Source: DATHSN01 sp035464115
GTDB lineage: Bacteria; Actinomycetota; Acidimicrobiia; Acidimicrobiales; SKKL01
Assembly: GCA_035464115.1 (NCBI GenBank)
Contig: DATHSN010000279.1
Location: 1 to 15,330, forward strand
Direction of reading: 5' to 3'
Length of the DNA stretch: 15,330 nt
Position numbers and translations under genes: made by a program. Position 1 is the first letter of the stretch. Each line of letters opens with the position of its first letter. This document shows positions 1 through 7,099 of this stretch, in pieces. The notes beneath the pieces were generated by a model. That model did not search any database, was not told where the DNA came from, and was given only the letters and a program-made list of their open reading frames with translations.

Positions 1-881
1 GTGGCCGCCTCGTCGACCAGTCCGTCGAGCAGGCGGGCGGCGACGAACGCGGGCACGGCCAGCACCACCTGGGCCGCGTCGAGGGACCCGGCGGCGGTGT
101 CGACCCGGCAGCGGGCGCCGTCGCGCGACAGGCCGGTGACCGGTGACCCGACCCGCAGATCGGCCACGCCCACGAGGTGCTCGGCGAGGGCCGAGATCAC
201 CCGGCCGAGTCCCGGTCGCAGCGTGTAGAAGACCGGCGGCGGCGCGCCGTCGGCCGGCGGCGGGGCCGCCGCCCGCTGGGCGCGGAGGCCCTCGACCAGG
301 CTGCGGTGCGCGTGGGCGACGGCCGCGATCTGCGGGGCGCCGGCGTCGAGGCTGAGGCGGTCGGCGTCGCCGGCGTTGATGCCGCCGAGCAGCGGGTCGA
401 CCAGGCGCTCGAGGATCTCGTCACCGAGCCGGCGGCGGACGAGCGCCCCGACCGACTCGTCGCCTACGACCCGGTCGTCGGGACGGTCGAGGTCGTCGGC
501 GGCGCGGGCGACGGCCTCGGGCGACACGATGCCCGACGCGGCCAGCGCCTCGAGGTCGGTGGGCACCCCGAGCACGGTGCCCTCGGGGATGCGGCGCAGC
601 TCGCCCCGGCTCCAGATGTAGGCCCCCGCCGAGGGCTGCGGGACGATCTCGTCGGCGAGCCCGAGGTCGCGGATCAGCTCGGTGGCCCAGGGGACGCGGG
701 CGAGCACCGAGTCAGGTCCGGCGTCGAGGTCGACGCCGCCGAACGGGGCGGTGAGGATCTTTCCGCCCAGCCGGTCGTCGGCCTCGAGGACCACGACGGT
801 GCGCCCGGCGCGGGCCAGGTCGAACGCCGCGGTGAGCCCGGCGACCCCCGCCCCGACCACGACCGCGTCGACCGAGGTCAC
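1..881 (-). CDS. hemG: Protoporphyrinogen/coproporphyrinogen oxidase, HemY type (partial, C-terminus off window)
   Basis: FAD-dependent oxidase that removes six electrons from a porphyrinogen late in heme synthesis. In Actinobacteria the HemY-type enzyme usually acts on coproporphyrinogen III (then called CgoX), upstream of ferrochelatase and ChdC. The visible 293 codons show the N-terminal dinucleotide fold (GAGVAG at residues 10-15, acidic E33 ending the second strand), the following ADDRLGGK FAD motif (34-41), the DAGPDSVLAR segment (53-62) and the family signature LLGGINAGDADRLSL (164-178, with Asn where Tyr is common). The C-terminal FAD-binding part lies beyond the left edge. The GTG start (881-879) overlaps the TGA of the preceding gene as GTGA, so translation is probably coupled. 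No good Shine-Dalgarno sequence is visible. Family assignment is firm; the porphyrinogen used is inferred. Confidence 0.93.
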   Translation of the reverse strand, partial: MTSVDAVVVGAGVAGLTAAFDLARAGRTVVVLEADDRLGGKILTAPFGGVDLDAGPDSVLARVPWATELIRDLGLADEIVPQPSAGAYIWSRGELRRIPEGTVLGVPTDLEALAASGIVSPEAVARAADDLDRPDDRVVGDESVGALVRRRLGDEILERLVDPLLGGINAGDADRLSLDAGAPQIAAVAHAHRSLVEGLRAQRAAAPPPADGAPPPVFYTLRPGLGRVISALAEHLVGVADLRVGSPVTGLSRDGARCRVDTAAGSLDAAQVVLAVPAFVAARLLDGLVDEAA

Positions 882-1348
882 CCCGGGGTCCCGTCGGCCG
901 CCGTCTCGTCGGCTGGTGCCTCGGCCGCGTCGGCCCCTTCGGCCGCGGCCTCGGTCTGGTCGAGCTCGCCCGCGGGGTCGACCGTGTGGTCGATGACGAT
1001 GACGGCCAGCTCCTCGTCGGCGGAGACGGCGGCGGCCTGGGCGAGCAGCACCGATGCCACCGGCGCCAGCGCGCACACCACCAGCCCCGGGCTCCGACCG
1101 GTCTCGGCGAGGTCGGCGACCACGTTGAGCAGGTGGGGGCCGGCGCCGGCGCCGACGCGAGCCACGGCCCAGTCGGGCCAGGGGCTCAGGCCGGCGGCGT
1201 CGGCCACGGCGGTGGCGCGCTCGCTCCACGCGTCGACGTCGCCGGTGACCGCGAACACCACCTGAGCGCCGGGCAGCGCCTGGCGGGCCTCGGCCAGGGC
1301 GGCGCCGAGGGAGTCGGCACCTGCGGTGTCGGTGGTGGGGTCGCTCAT
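878..1348 (-). CDS. Hypothetical 156-aa protein inside the hemE-hemG operon
   Basis: I do not recognise this protein with certainty. It begins with ATG, preceded by a strong AGGAGG 6 nt upstream. The ATG overlaps the hemE stop as ATGA, and its own stop overlaps the hemG start as GTGA, so it is a genuine, coupled operon member. Residues 1-27 are Ala-rich, residues 28-120 alternate beta-like and helical stretches (VVFAVTG at 30-36, GLVVCALAPVASVLLAQ at 88-104, ELAVIVIDH at 113-121), and the tail (123-156) is acidic and low in complexity. There is no signal peptide or convincing membrane helix. The order strand, helix, VARVGAGAGPHLLNVVADL, 'PG' turn, strand resembles the C-terminal half of thiolase-fold (HMG-CoA synthase/KAS III-like) proteins. 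If so, it lacks the catalytic Asn of the GNTG motif and the half that carries the active-site Cys. That resemblance is tentative. A heme-related role is suggested only by position. Confidence 0.82.
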   Translation of the reverse strand: MSDPTTDTAGADSLGAALAEARQALPGAQVVFAVTGDVDAWSERATAVADAAGLSPWPDWAVARVGAGAGPHLLNVVADLAETGRSPGLVVCALAPVASVLLAQAAAVSADEELAVIVIDHTVDPAGELDQTEAAAEGADAAEAPADETAADGTPG

Positions 1349-2409
1349 CGGTCGCCTCCTGCGTCGGCTCGGCCTTCGGTGTGCACCAGATCGACGACCC
1401 TCGCCAGGATGTCGGGGTCGGTCTCGGGCAGCACGCCGTGGCCGAGGTTGAACACGTGTCCGGGGTGGCCGCCGTTGCGGGCGAGCACGGCCCGCACCTC
1501 CTCGGCGACGACCTCCCACGGGGCCAGGCACACCGCGGGGTCGAGGTTGCCCTGCAGCGCGGTGCCGGCCGGCACCCGGGTACGGGCGGCGTCGAGCGGC
1601 ACCCGCCAGTCGACCCCGACCACGTCGGCGCCGGCGGCGGCCATCAGGCCGAGCAGCTCACCGGTGGCCACGCCGAAGTGGGCCCGGGGCACGCCGAGGT
1701 CGGCGACGCCCTCGAGCACCTTGCGGCTGGCCGGCATCGCGAAGCGCTCGTACTCGGCGGGGTGCATCGCGCCGGCCCAGCTGTCGAAGAGCTGCACGGC
1801 GGAGGCCCCGGCGGCCACCTGGCTGCGGAGCGAGGCCAGGGCGATGTCGGCCAGGCGGTCCATCAGCTGGGCCCACAGCTCGGGCTCGGAGTGCATGAGC
1901 GCCTTGGTGCGGGCGTAGGTGCGCGACGGGCCGCCCTCGACCAGGTAGCTGGCGACGGTGAACGGCGCCCCGGCGAAGCCGATGAGCGGCACGTCGAGCT
2001 CGGCCACCAGGTTGCGCACGGTCTGCAGCACGTAAGGCGTGTCGACCTCGGGCTCGAGCGGGCGGAGCCGGTCGAGGTCGGCGGCCGACCGGAACGGCTG
2101 GTCGACCACCGGCCCGACGCCCGGGCGGATCTCGACGCCGAAGCCGATGGCGTGCACCGGCACGACGATGTCGGAGTAGAGGATGGCGGCGTCGACCCCG
2201 TAGCGCCGCACCGGCTGGAGGGTGATCTCGGTGGCCAGGTCGGCGTCGGCGATGGCCTCGAGGATCGATCCGGTGCCCCGGATCGCCCGGTACTCGGGCA
2301 GGCTGCGGCCGGCCTGGCGCTGGAACCAGACCGGCACCCGGTCGCCGGGCTCACCCCGGCACGCTCGGAGGTAGGCGGAGCCGGCGAGACGATCGGCGTC
2401 GTGGGGCAC
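1345..2409 (-). CDS. hemE: Uroporphyrinogen III decarboxylase
   Basis: Cytoplasmic enzyme that removes four carboxyl groups from uroporphyrinogen III to give coproporphyrinogen III. The 354 residues match the usual family length. The N-terminal signature reads PVWFQRQAGRSLPEYR (26-41), with substrate-binding Arg31 and Arg35. Catalytic Asp80 lies in ILYSDI, Tyr155 in GAPFTVASYLVEGG (147-160), Ser210 in FDSWAG, and His324 in FNLGHGVLPETDP. Compared with the common MMRQAGRYLPEYR, residues 29-30 are Phe-Gln and residue 36 is Ser, while the key charged residues are kept. The start is GTG, with no Shine-Dalgarno sequence but a TACGTT box ending 6 nt upstream, suggesting a leaderless message. It is the first gene of the operon hemE - 156-aa unknown - hemG, and its TGA overlaps the next ATG. 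Confidence 0.97.
   Translation of the reverse strand: MPHDADRLAGSAYLRACRGEPGDRVPVWFQRQAGRSLPEYRAIRGTGSILEAIADADLATEITLQPVRRYGVDAAILYSDIVVPVHAIGFGVEIRPGVGPVVDQPFRSAADLDRLRPLEPEVDTPYVLQTVRNLVAELDVPLIGFAGAPFTVASYLVEGGPSRTYARTKALMHSEPELWAQLMDRLADIALASLRSQVAAGASAVQLFDSWAGAMHPAEYERFAMPASRKVLEGVADLGVPRAHFGVATGELLGLMAAAGADVVGVDWRVPLDAARTRVPAGTALQGNLDPAVCLAPWEVVAEEVRAVLARNGGHPGHVFNLGHGVLPETDPDILARVVDLVHTEGRADAGGDR
1355..1360 (-). promoter_or_regulatory. Shine-Dalgarno site of the 156-aa operon gene
   Basis: Reads AGGAGG on the minus strand, 6 nt before the ATG at 1348. It lies inside the 3' end of hemE. It fixes the start of the small protein at this ATG and rules out the longer upstream extension of the same frame. 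Confidence 0.8.
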
Positions 2410-2415
2410 GGGGCG

Positions 2416-2421
2416 AACGTA
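2416..2421 (-). promoter_or_regulatory. Putative -10 box of a leaderless hemE promoter
   Basis: The minus strand reads TACGTT (TAnnnT), followed by exactly 6 nt and then the hemE GTG. Transcription would therefore start at or next to the G of the start codon. No Shine-Dalgarno sequence fits in this gap. The -35 region is not recognisable and falls inside a GC hairpin. Confidence 0.6.
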
Positions 2422-2437
2422 GCGCGCCGGGCCGAGC

Positions 2438-2456
2438 GGCCCCGGCTGGCGGGGCC
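2438..2456 (-). terminator. GC-rich hairpin between the peptidoglycan-binding-like gene and hemE
   Basis: A perfect 7-bp stem (GGCCCCG / CGGGGCC) with a 5-nt loop starts 14 nt after the TGA of the gene at 2471-3652. It has no T-tract, which is common for proposed actinobacterial terminators. It also covers the place where the hemE -35 element would lie, so it could instead be an operator-type inverted repeat or simply chance in GC-rich DNA. Confidence 0.35.
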
Positions 2457-2470
2457 GTCAGGAGCCTGCG

Positions 2471-3652
2471 TCAGCAGTTGCGGCCACCGCCGGGGTAGAA
2501 GCTGATGACGAGGCGGAACTGGCGCCCGGTGCCGTCGTCGAACGTGCCGCTGATGACCTCGTTGCGGGCGGTCTGCTCGCGGAACGACTCGGGGGGACCG
2601 AAGAACACCGACCCGTCGGGCTGGTCGAAGACGCCGCTGACGCCGCCCTGGTCGTCGACCACCTCGAACGACAGGGTGCGACGCGCGATCGGGCCCGACG
2701 TGAACGTCGAGTTGAGGGTGACGAACGTGGTGTCGCCGGCGAAGCACACGTCGGTGACACCGAAGACGTCGTCGGTGCCCTGATCGGACGTGACGACCAT
2801 GGGGTCGCACGGGAGCTCGACCGGGACACCGACGATGGACACCCGGACCGGCGCGGCGTCGGCGAGGGGCACGGTGACGTCGGAGAGGTCCTGGCTCGGA
2901 TCGAGCTCGACGCTCCCGATGGTGCCGAGGGGGCCCCACGTGTGCACCGCGACCACGCGCTGGCCGTCGCCGACGGCGTCCTCCACCGTGGTGCGAAACC
3001 CGGTGGCCGGGTCCTCCAGTCCGTACACGAAGATCGAGACGCTGGCGTCGAGGACCTCGCCGTCGGCGTCCTGGAAGGGGTAGTGGACGCACGAGTAGAT
3101 GACGGACTGCTCGACGCCGTCGAGCGTGGCGCCGCCGGTGGGCACCTCCTCGATCACGCCCCCGGCCGCCTCGACGAGGGCGTTCCACGTGTCGTCGCCG
3201 ACGACGCCGTCGGCCTCGAGACCGACCGAGGTCTGGAAGTCGGTGACGCCCACCTCGGTGCTCGTGTCGAACCGGCCGGTGGTCTCGACCGGTATCCCGA
3301 TCGCATCCAGCAGGTCCTGCAGCTGGACGACCAGCGGGCCCTCGTCGCAGAGCGACAGGGGCCGGGCGTCGACCGCCACGAACTCGGCGCAGGCCAGCTC
3401 GTCGTCGGTCGAGGTCGTGGAGCTGGTGGTGGTGTCCGAGCCGGGCGCCGTGGTGTCGGTCGGCTCGCTCGTCTCGCTGATCGGGTCGATCGTGGTGGGG
3501 GGCGGCCCGTCGTCACCGCCGAACACGATCGAGGCGATCCCGACCACCGCCACCGCGGCGAGCGTCCCGAGGGCGACGGGCATGAGCCACGGTGGCGGCC
3601 CGCCCCGGCGACTCGGGGGTCGGCCATCTCCGGACGTCGACGTCTCGCTCAT
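2471..3652 (-). CDS. Membrane-anchored protein with peptidoglycan-binding-like domain
   Basis: A 393-residue protein with a short cytoplasmic tail (1-21), a single membrane helix (about 22-44) and a Thr/Ser/Pro/Asp-rich linker (45-85). A peptidoglycan_binding_1-like domain follows (about 101-162: LVVQLQDLL, GRFDTST, VTDFQTSVGLEADGVVGDDTWNAL across 107-159). The remaining 230 residues (163-393) are beta-rich and I cannot assign them to a family. Six cysteines (88, 102, 188, 282, 303 and the final residue 393) all lie outside the membrane and could form disulfides. No catalytic motif was seen, so a structural or sensing role at the cell wall is the cautious reading. The ATG has only a G-run about 9 nt upstream as a weak ribosome site. 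The 165-bp gap before it contains no TAnnnT box, so its promoter is unclear; read-through from the phospholipase gene is possible. Confidence 0.88.
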   Translation of the reverse strand: MSETSTSGDGRPPSRRGGPPPWLMPVALGTLAAVAVVGIASIVFGGDDGPPPTTIDPISETSEPTDTTAPGSDTTTSSTTSTDDELACAEFVAVDARPLSLCDEGPLVVQLQDLLDAIGIPVETTGRFDTSTEVGVTDFQTSVGLEADGVVGDDTWNALVEAAGGVIEEVPTGGATLDGVEQSVIYSCVHYPFQDADGEVLDASVSIFVYGLEDPATGFRTTVEDAVGDGQRVVAVHTWGPLGTIGSVELDPSQDLSDVTVPLADAAPVRVSIVGVPVELPCDPMVVTSDQGTDDVFGVTDVCFAGDTTFVTLNSTFTSGPIARRTLSFEVVDDQGGVSGVFDQPDGSVFFGPPESFREQTARNEVISGTFDDGTGRQFRLVISFYPGGGRNC

Positions 3653-3817
3653 CGCGCTGTGCCCCCCCGGTCGCCACCGGACGCCGGGCCGGCGCGGGGA
3701 GACGATCGTGCTGTCGCCGAGCGAACCACGCCGCGGCGCGCCGGATGTCGGCCCAGAGAGAATGTCAGATGGGCGGCGTGCTCGCCGGGCACCGCACGAC
3801 CGGGCCGGCCCGCACGG

Positions 3818-4774
3818 TCAGCCGCCGAGGACGCGCAGCCGGGCGGCGGTGGGCGCACGGCGGGCCGCGGCGGCGACGGTGCGGCGGGCCGACTCGGCGA
3901 CGAGGCGGCGCCGCGACGGGTCCATCGACAGCCGGCCCATGGCGTCGAGGTCGGCGGTGCCGGGGGCGAACGCGACCACCGGCGTGGCCGAGGCCTCCAC
4001 CAGGGTGCTCTCGCGGTCGAGCATGCGAGCGTGGTACACCCGCGCTGCGGTGGACACCGACCAGCGCAGCGCCTCGGCGTCGGCCGACATGGGCGAGAGC
4101 GCGACGACCAGGTCGAGGCCGAGCCCGGCGCACAGGTCGAGGTTGGTGGGGGAGTGCCCCGCCCCGTCGACGTGGTCGGCGCCGCCGATCGACACGGGGG
4201 CGAAGAAGCCCGGCACCGCGGTGGAGGCTTCGACGGCGGTGCCCGGGTCGGGGTCGCCCGCCACGTAGTCGCGGCCGAGCACCACCCGGGTGCCGTCGCT
4301 GGTGCGCAGGGTCGGCACCCACAGCGGGCGCTCGGGCCAGGTGGGCAGGATGGCCCGGATGCGGTCGCCGATGGGCCGGGTGGGCACCACCCCGTGAGGG
4401 CGGATGCCGGTCCACACCAACCCGAGGCGCCAGGGCCACCGGGCGAAGGCGCGGGGCACCAGGCGGTGGACGTGGGGTCGGCCGCCGGGCACCGTCAACG
4501 ACTCTGGGGCGGGCAGGTCGAGCGGCGGCAACCCCTCGATGCGGGCCGCCAGCTCGGGGTCGACCGGCTCGCCCACGGTGCGGCGGTAGTTGACGCGGGC
4601 ATCGATCCCGGCGCGCAGGGTGGCGCCGAACCCCGCGCCCACCGACGTGCCGACGATGAGGTCGGCCTCGCGGGGGTCCCACCCGGTGACGTCGGCGAGT
4701 CCGGCCAGCGCGCCCTCGAGGTACGCCGAGCCGACGATGGCGCCGGCGCCGAGCACCAGACCGATGCGGGGCAT
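3818..4774 (-). CDS. Patatin-like phospholipase family protein
   Basis: Predicted serine lipid acyl hydrolase using a Ser-Asp dyad (patatin/RssA/NTE group). In 318 residues it shows the N-terminal oxyanion loop LGAGAIVGSAYLEGAL (8-23), the nucleophile elbow GTSVG (42-46, Ser44) and the second catalytic element DGA (Asp203, Gly204, Ala205). The last follows the typical ASTAVPGFFAPVSI run (183-196). There is no signal peptide or clear membrane helix, so it is probably cytoplasmic or membrane-peripheral; the physiological lipid is unknown. The start is supported by GAGGA 6 nt upstream. It is transcribed divergently from the helicase at 4936. The gene downstream in the same direction starts 165 bp away with no obvious promoter, so co-transcription with it is possible. 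Confidence 0.92.
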   Translation of the reverse strand: MPRIGLVLGAGAIVGSAYLEGALAGLADVTGWDPREADLIVGTSVGAGFGATLRAGIDARVNYRRTVGEPVDPELAARIEGLPPLDLPAPESLTVPGGRPHVHRLVPRAFARWPWRLGLVWTGIRPHGVVPTRPIGDRIRAILPTWPERPLWVPTLRTSDGTRVVLGRDYVAGDPDPGTAVEASTAVPGFFAPVSIGGADHVDGAGHSPTNLDLCAGLGLDLVVALSPMSADAEALRWSVSTAARVYHARMLDRESTLVEASATPVVAFAPGTADLDAMGRLSMDPSRRRLVAESARRTVAAAARRAPTAARLRVLGG

Positions 4775-4780
4775 CCGTCG

Positions 4781-4785
4781 TCCTC
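4781..4785 (-). promoter_or_regulatory. Shine-Dalgarno site of the patatin-like gene
   Basis: GAGGA on the minus strand, 6 nt before the ATG at 4774, supports that start codon. No convincing -10 box for this gene was found in the 161-bp divergent spacer 4775-4935. Confidence 0.65.
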
Positions 4786-4891
4786 AGGCGGGCCGGGCTG
4801 CTCGCGCCGGGTCGTGGAGGGTCACACCGAGATCCTGCCCCAGCGCCGCTGTCGGTGTCGGGTCGCGCCGCCGACCCGGGCGCCGCGGGGG

Positions 4892-4897
4892 TAGGCT
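4892..4897 (+). promoter_or_regulatory. Putative -10 box for the HelD-like gene
   Basis: TAGGCT (TAnnnT, in the context GGTAGGCT like the other boxes in this window) lies 38 nt upstream of the ATG at 4936. The predicted message would have a leader of about 30 nt that includes the AGGAG at 4918-4922. No clear -35 element is visible. Confidence 0.45.
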
Positions 4898-4917
4898 GCA
4901 CCACCCCCTTTCGCGCC

Positions 4918-4922
4918 AGGAG
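4918..4922 (+). promoter_or_regulatory. Possible Shine-Dalgarno site of the HelD-like gene
   Basis: AGGAG, 13 nt before the ATG at 4936, which is longer than the ideal spacing. The in-frame codons between them (GTC, ATC, GCG, TCG) are not standard starts, so this ATG is still the best choice. Confidence 0.4.
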
Positions 4923-4935
4923 CGTCATCGCGTCG

Positions 4936-7056
4936 ATGCCCCCGCATCCCGAGCTGGCCGCCGAGCAGGCGGTGATCGACCGGGCCTACGCCTCGCTGCA
5001 AGCGAGCCGTGAGGCCGCCCTGCGGCTGCGCTCCATGGTCGAGGTCGGCCAGGGCGGCACCGACCAGGCGCGCTGGGAGCGCGAGGTCATCAACGAGAAC
5101 GTCGCGCACCGCCTCAAGCAGCTCCACGTGGGCGACGCCTCGCTGGTGTTCGGCCGCATCGACCAGGCCCCCGACGCCGGCGGCGGCTCGTACTACATCG
5201 GTCGGGTGTCGGTCTCCGACGAGGACCGCGAGCCGCTGGTGGTCGACTGGCGGGCGCCCGTCTCCGAGTCGTTCTACCGCGCCACCGGGCGCGAGCCGCT
5301 CGGCCTGGTGCGCCGGCGCCACTTCGCCTCCCGCGGCCGCACCCTGCTCGGCATCGAGGACGAGCTGTTCGGCGACGCCGCCGCCCGCATCGACACCGAC
5401 GGCGTGTCGGGCCAGGGCGCGCTCATCGCCGCGCTCGAGTCGGCCCGCACCGGCCGCCTCGGCGACATCGTGGCCACCATCCAGGGCGAGCAGGACGAGA
5501 TCATCCGGGCCCCGCTGCCCGGCGTGCTCGTCGTCCAGGGCGGCCCGGGCACGGGCAAGACCGTCGTGGCGCTGCACCGGGCGGCCTACCTGCTCTACAC
5601 GCACCGGTTCCCCCTCGAGGGCCAGGGCGTGCTCGTGGTCGGCCCCAACCGCCTCTTCCTCGGCTACATCGAGCAGGTCCTGCCCTCGCTCGGCGAGGCC
5701 GGTGTCGAGCTCGCCGTGCTGGCCGACCTCATCGACGAGGTCCGCCTGCGGGGCTCCGACCGCGGCCTCACGGCCCGGGTGAAGGGCGACCTCCGCATGA
5801 CCGGGGTCATCGCCCGAGCCGTGCGCGACCGCGAGCGGGGTCTGCGCCGTCCGCTGCGGGTCGGCTACGGGCTCGGCTGGCTCACCATGTCGGTCGAGCG
5901 CTCCGAGCACATCGTCGCCGACGCCCGCCGCCGCTACCGCACCCACAACGCGGCGCGCCGCTTCGTCGAGAACGAGGTCTTCGCCGCCCTCGCCGAGAGC
6001 GGGCCCGACGGCCTCAGCGGGTCGACGGTGCGCGACCGGCTGCGCGGCACCCCGGAGGTGCGCGAGGCGCTCGAGTGGATGTGGCCGCTGCTGCGCCCCA
6101 CCGAGCTGCTCCACGACCTGTTCGGCTCACCCGCCCTGCTCCGCAGCGCCAGCCGGGGTCGCGTCGCCGCCGACCTGCGGTCGCGGCGCACCCGGGGCAT
6201 CGACGAGCGCGGCGGTCTCACCGACGACGAGTGGCGGTCGCTGCACCGCCCCCGCTCCGAGCACGCCGACCAGGTGGTGTGGGTCACCGACGACGTCCCG
6301 CTGCTCGACGAGGCCCACGCGCTGCTCGGCCCCCGCTCGAAGAAGGTCGACGGCGAGGTCCGCACCTACGGCCACATCGTCGTCGACGAGGCCCAGGACC
6401 TCTCCCCGATGGCGTTGCGGGTGCTGGCCCGACGCTCGCTCAACGGGTCGATGACCATCGTCGGCGACATCGCCCAGGCCACCGGCGCCTGGGCCCACCT
6501 CGACTGGAACGAGGTGCTCGAGCTGCTGCCAGGGCGCCGCGAGCCCCGGCGGGTCGAGCTCACCGTCGGCTACCGGATCCCGGCGCCGCTCATGTCGTTC
6601 GCCTCGCGGGCGCTCACCGTCGCCGCCCCCGACCTCACCCCGCCCCGGTCCATCCGCACCGACGGCGACCCGCCCCGGCTCGTCCGCGCCCCCTCGCCCG
6701 AGCAGATCGGCCCGGCGGTGGTCGACGCCGTCCGGCACGAGGTCGGCCAGGTGGGGTCGGGCAACGTCGCCGTCATCTGCCCGGCCCCGCTCGTCGACCT
6801 GGTGTGCCAGGCCTTCGACGCCGCCGAGGTGCCCTACGGGCGGGCCACCCGCAGCGGGCTCGACACCCAGATCACGGTCGTGCCGGTGGGCTTGGTGAAG
6901 GGCCTCGAGGTCGACGCCTCGGTGGTGGTCGAACCCGCCACCATCGTCGCCGACGAGCCCCAGGGCCACCGGGCCCTCTACGTCGCCCTCACCCGGGCCA
7001 CCAAGCGCCTGGCCCTGGTGCACGGGCGCGAGCTGCCCGACTTCCTCCGGGAGTAG
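4936..7056 (+). CDS. helD: HelD-like superfamily 1 ATPase/helicase
   Basis: A 706-residue UvrD/Rep-type ATPase of the HelD group. Characterised members bind RNA polymerase and clear it from DNA, and some actinobacterial ones (HelR) displace rifampicin. An N-terminal helical hairpin with a charged segment (about 4-40, beginning PELAAEQAVIDRAYASL) matches the HelD secondary-channel arm. It is followed by motif I GGPGTGKT (202-209, Lys208), motif II DEAQD (484-488), GDIAQATG just after it (motif III) and motif VI YVALTRATK (682-690). The frame stays open upstream to 4855, but I chose the ATG at 4936 because the homology-like sequence starts there and an AGGAG precedes it. The GH65 gene begins 43 bp downstream with its own promoter-like box. 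HelD versus HelR function cannot be decided from sequence alone. Confidence 0.92.
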   Translation: MPPHPELAAEQAVIDRAYASLQASREAALRLRSMVEVGQGGTDQARWEREVINENVAHRLKQLHVGDASLVFGRIDQAPDAGGGSYYIGRVSVSDEDREPLVVDWRAPVSESFYRATGREPLGLVRRRHFASRGRTLLGIEDELFGDAAARIDTDGVSGQGALIAALESARTGRLGDIVATIQGEQDEIIRAPLPGVLVVQGGPGTGKTVVALHRAAYLLYTHRFPLEGQGVLVVGPNRLFLGYIEQVLPSLGEAGVELAVLADLIDEVRLRGSDRGLTARVKGDLRMTGVIARAVRDRERGLRRPLRVGYGLGWLTMSVERSEHIVADARRRYRTHNAARRFVENEVFAALAESGPDGLSGSTVRDRLRGTPEVREALEWMWPLLRPTELLHDLFGSPALLRSASRGRVAADLRSRRTRGIDERGGLTDDEWRSLHRPRSEHADQVVWVTDDVPLLDEAHALLGPRSKKVDGEVRTYGHIVVDEAQDLSPMALRVLARRSLNGSMTIVGDIAQATGAWAHLDWNEVLELLPGRREPRRVELTVGYRIPAPLMSFASRALTVAAPDLTPPRSIRTDGDPPRLVRAPSPEQIGPAVVDAVRHEVGQVGSGNVAVICPAPLVDLVCQAFDAAEVPYGRATRSGLDTQITVVPVGLVKGLEVDASVVVEPATIVADEPQGHRALYVALTRATKRLALVHGRELPDFLRE

Positions 7057-7087
7057 CCCGGGCGCTCGCGCACCGCCGTCGGACCGC

Positions 7088-7093
7088 TACCGT
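7088..7093 (+). promoter_or_regulatory. Putative -10 box of a leaderless GH65 promoter
   Basis: TACCGT (TAnnnT) followed by exactly 6 nt and then the ATG at 7100. There is no Shine-Dalgarno sequence in between. The box lies in the 43-bp gap after the helicase stop codon, so GH65 can be transcribed independently. Confidence 0.6.
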
Positions 7094-7099
7094 CGGCGC

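Noticed and set aside
1349..1531. An N-terminal extension of the 156-aa heme operon protein into hemE
   Set aside because: The extension is Arg/Pro/Gly-rich antisense-like sequence read from hemE in another phase, while the inner ATG has an ideal AGGAGG and an ATGA overlap.
3653..3817. Searched for a promoter or terminator between the phospholipase and peptidoglycan-binding-like genes
   Set aside because: The minus strand has no TA dinucleotide suitable for a TAnnnT box here. The self-complementary CGGGCCGGCCCG near 3797 allows only a 4-bp stem, too weak to call.
2942..4894. A 650-codon plus-strand open frame opposite the peptidoglycan-binding-like and phospholipase genes
   Set aside because: It is antisense to two genes with clear domains and motifs, and its translation is repetitive Gly/Arg/Ala/His-rich sequence without domains.
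4855..4935. A 27-residue N-terminal extension of the HelD-like protein
   Set aside because: It would overlap the -10 box and the AGGAG site, and it does not resemble HelD N-termini, which start close to the helical arm at the chosen ATG.
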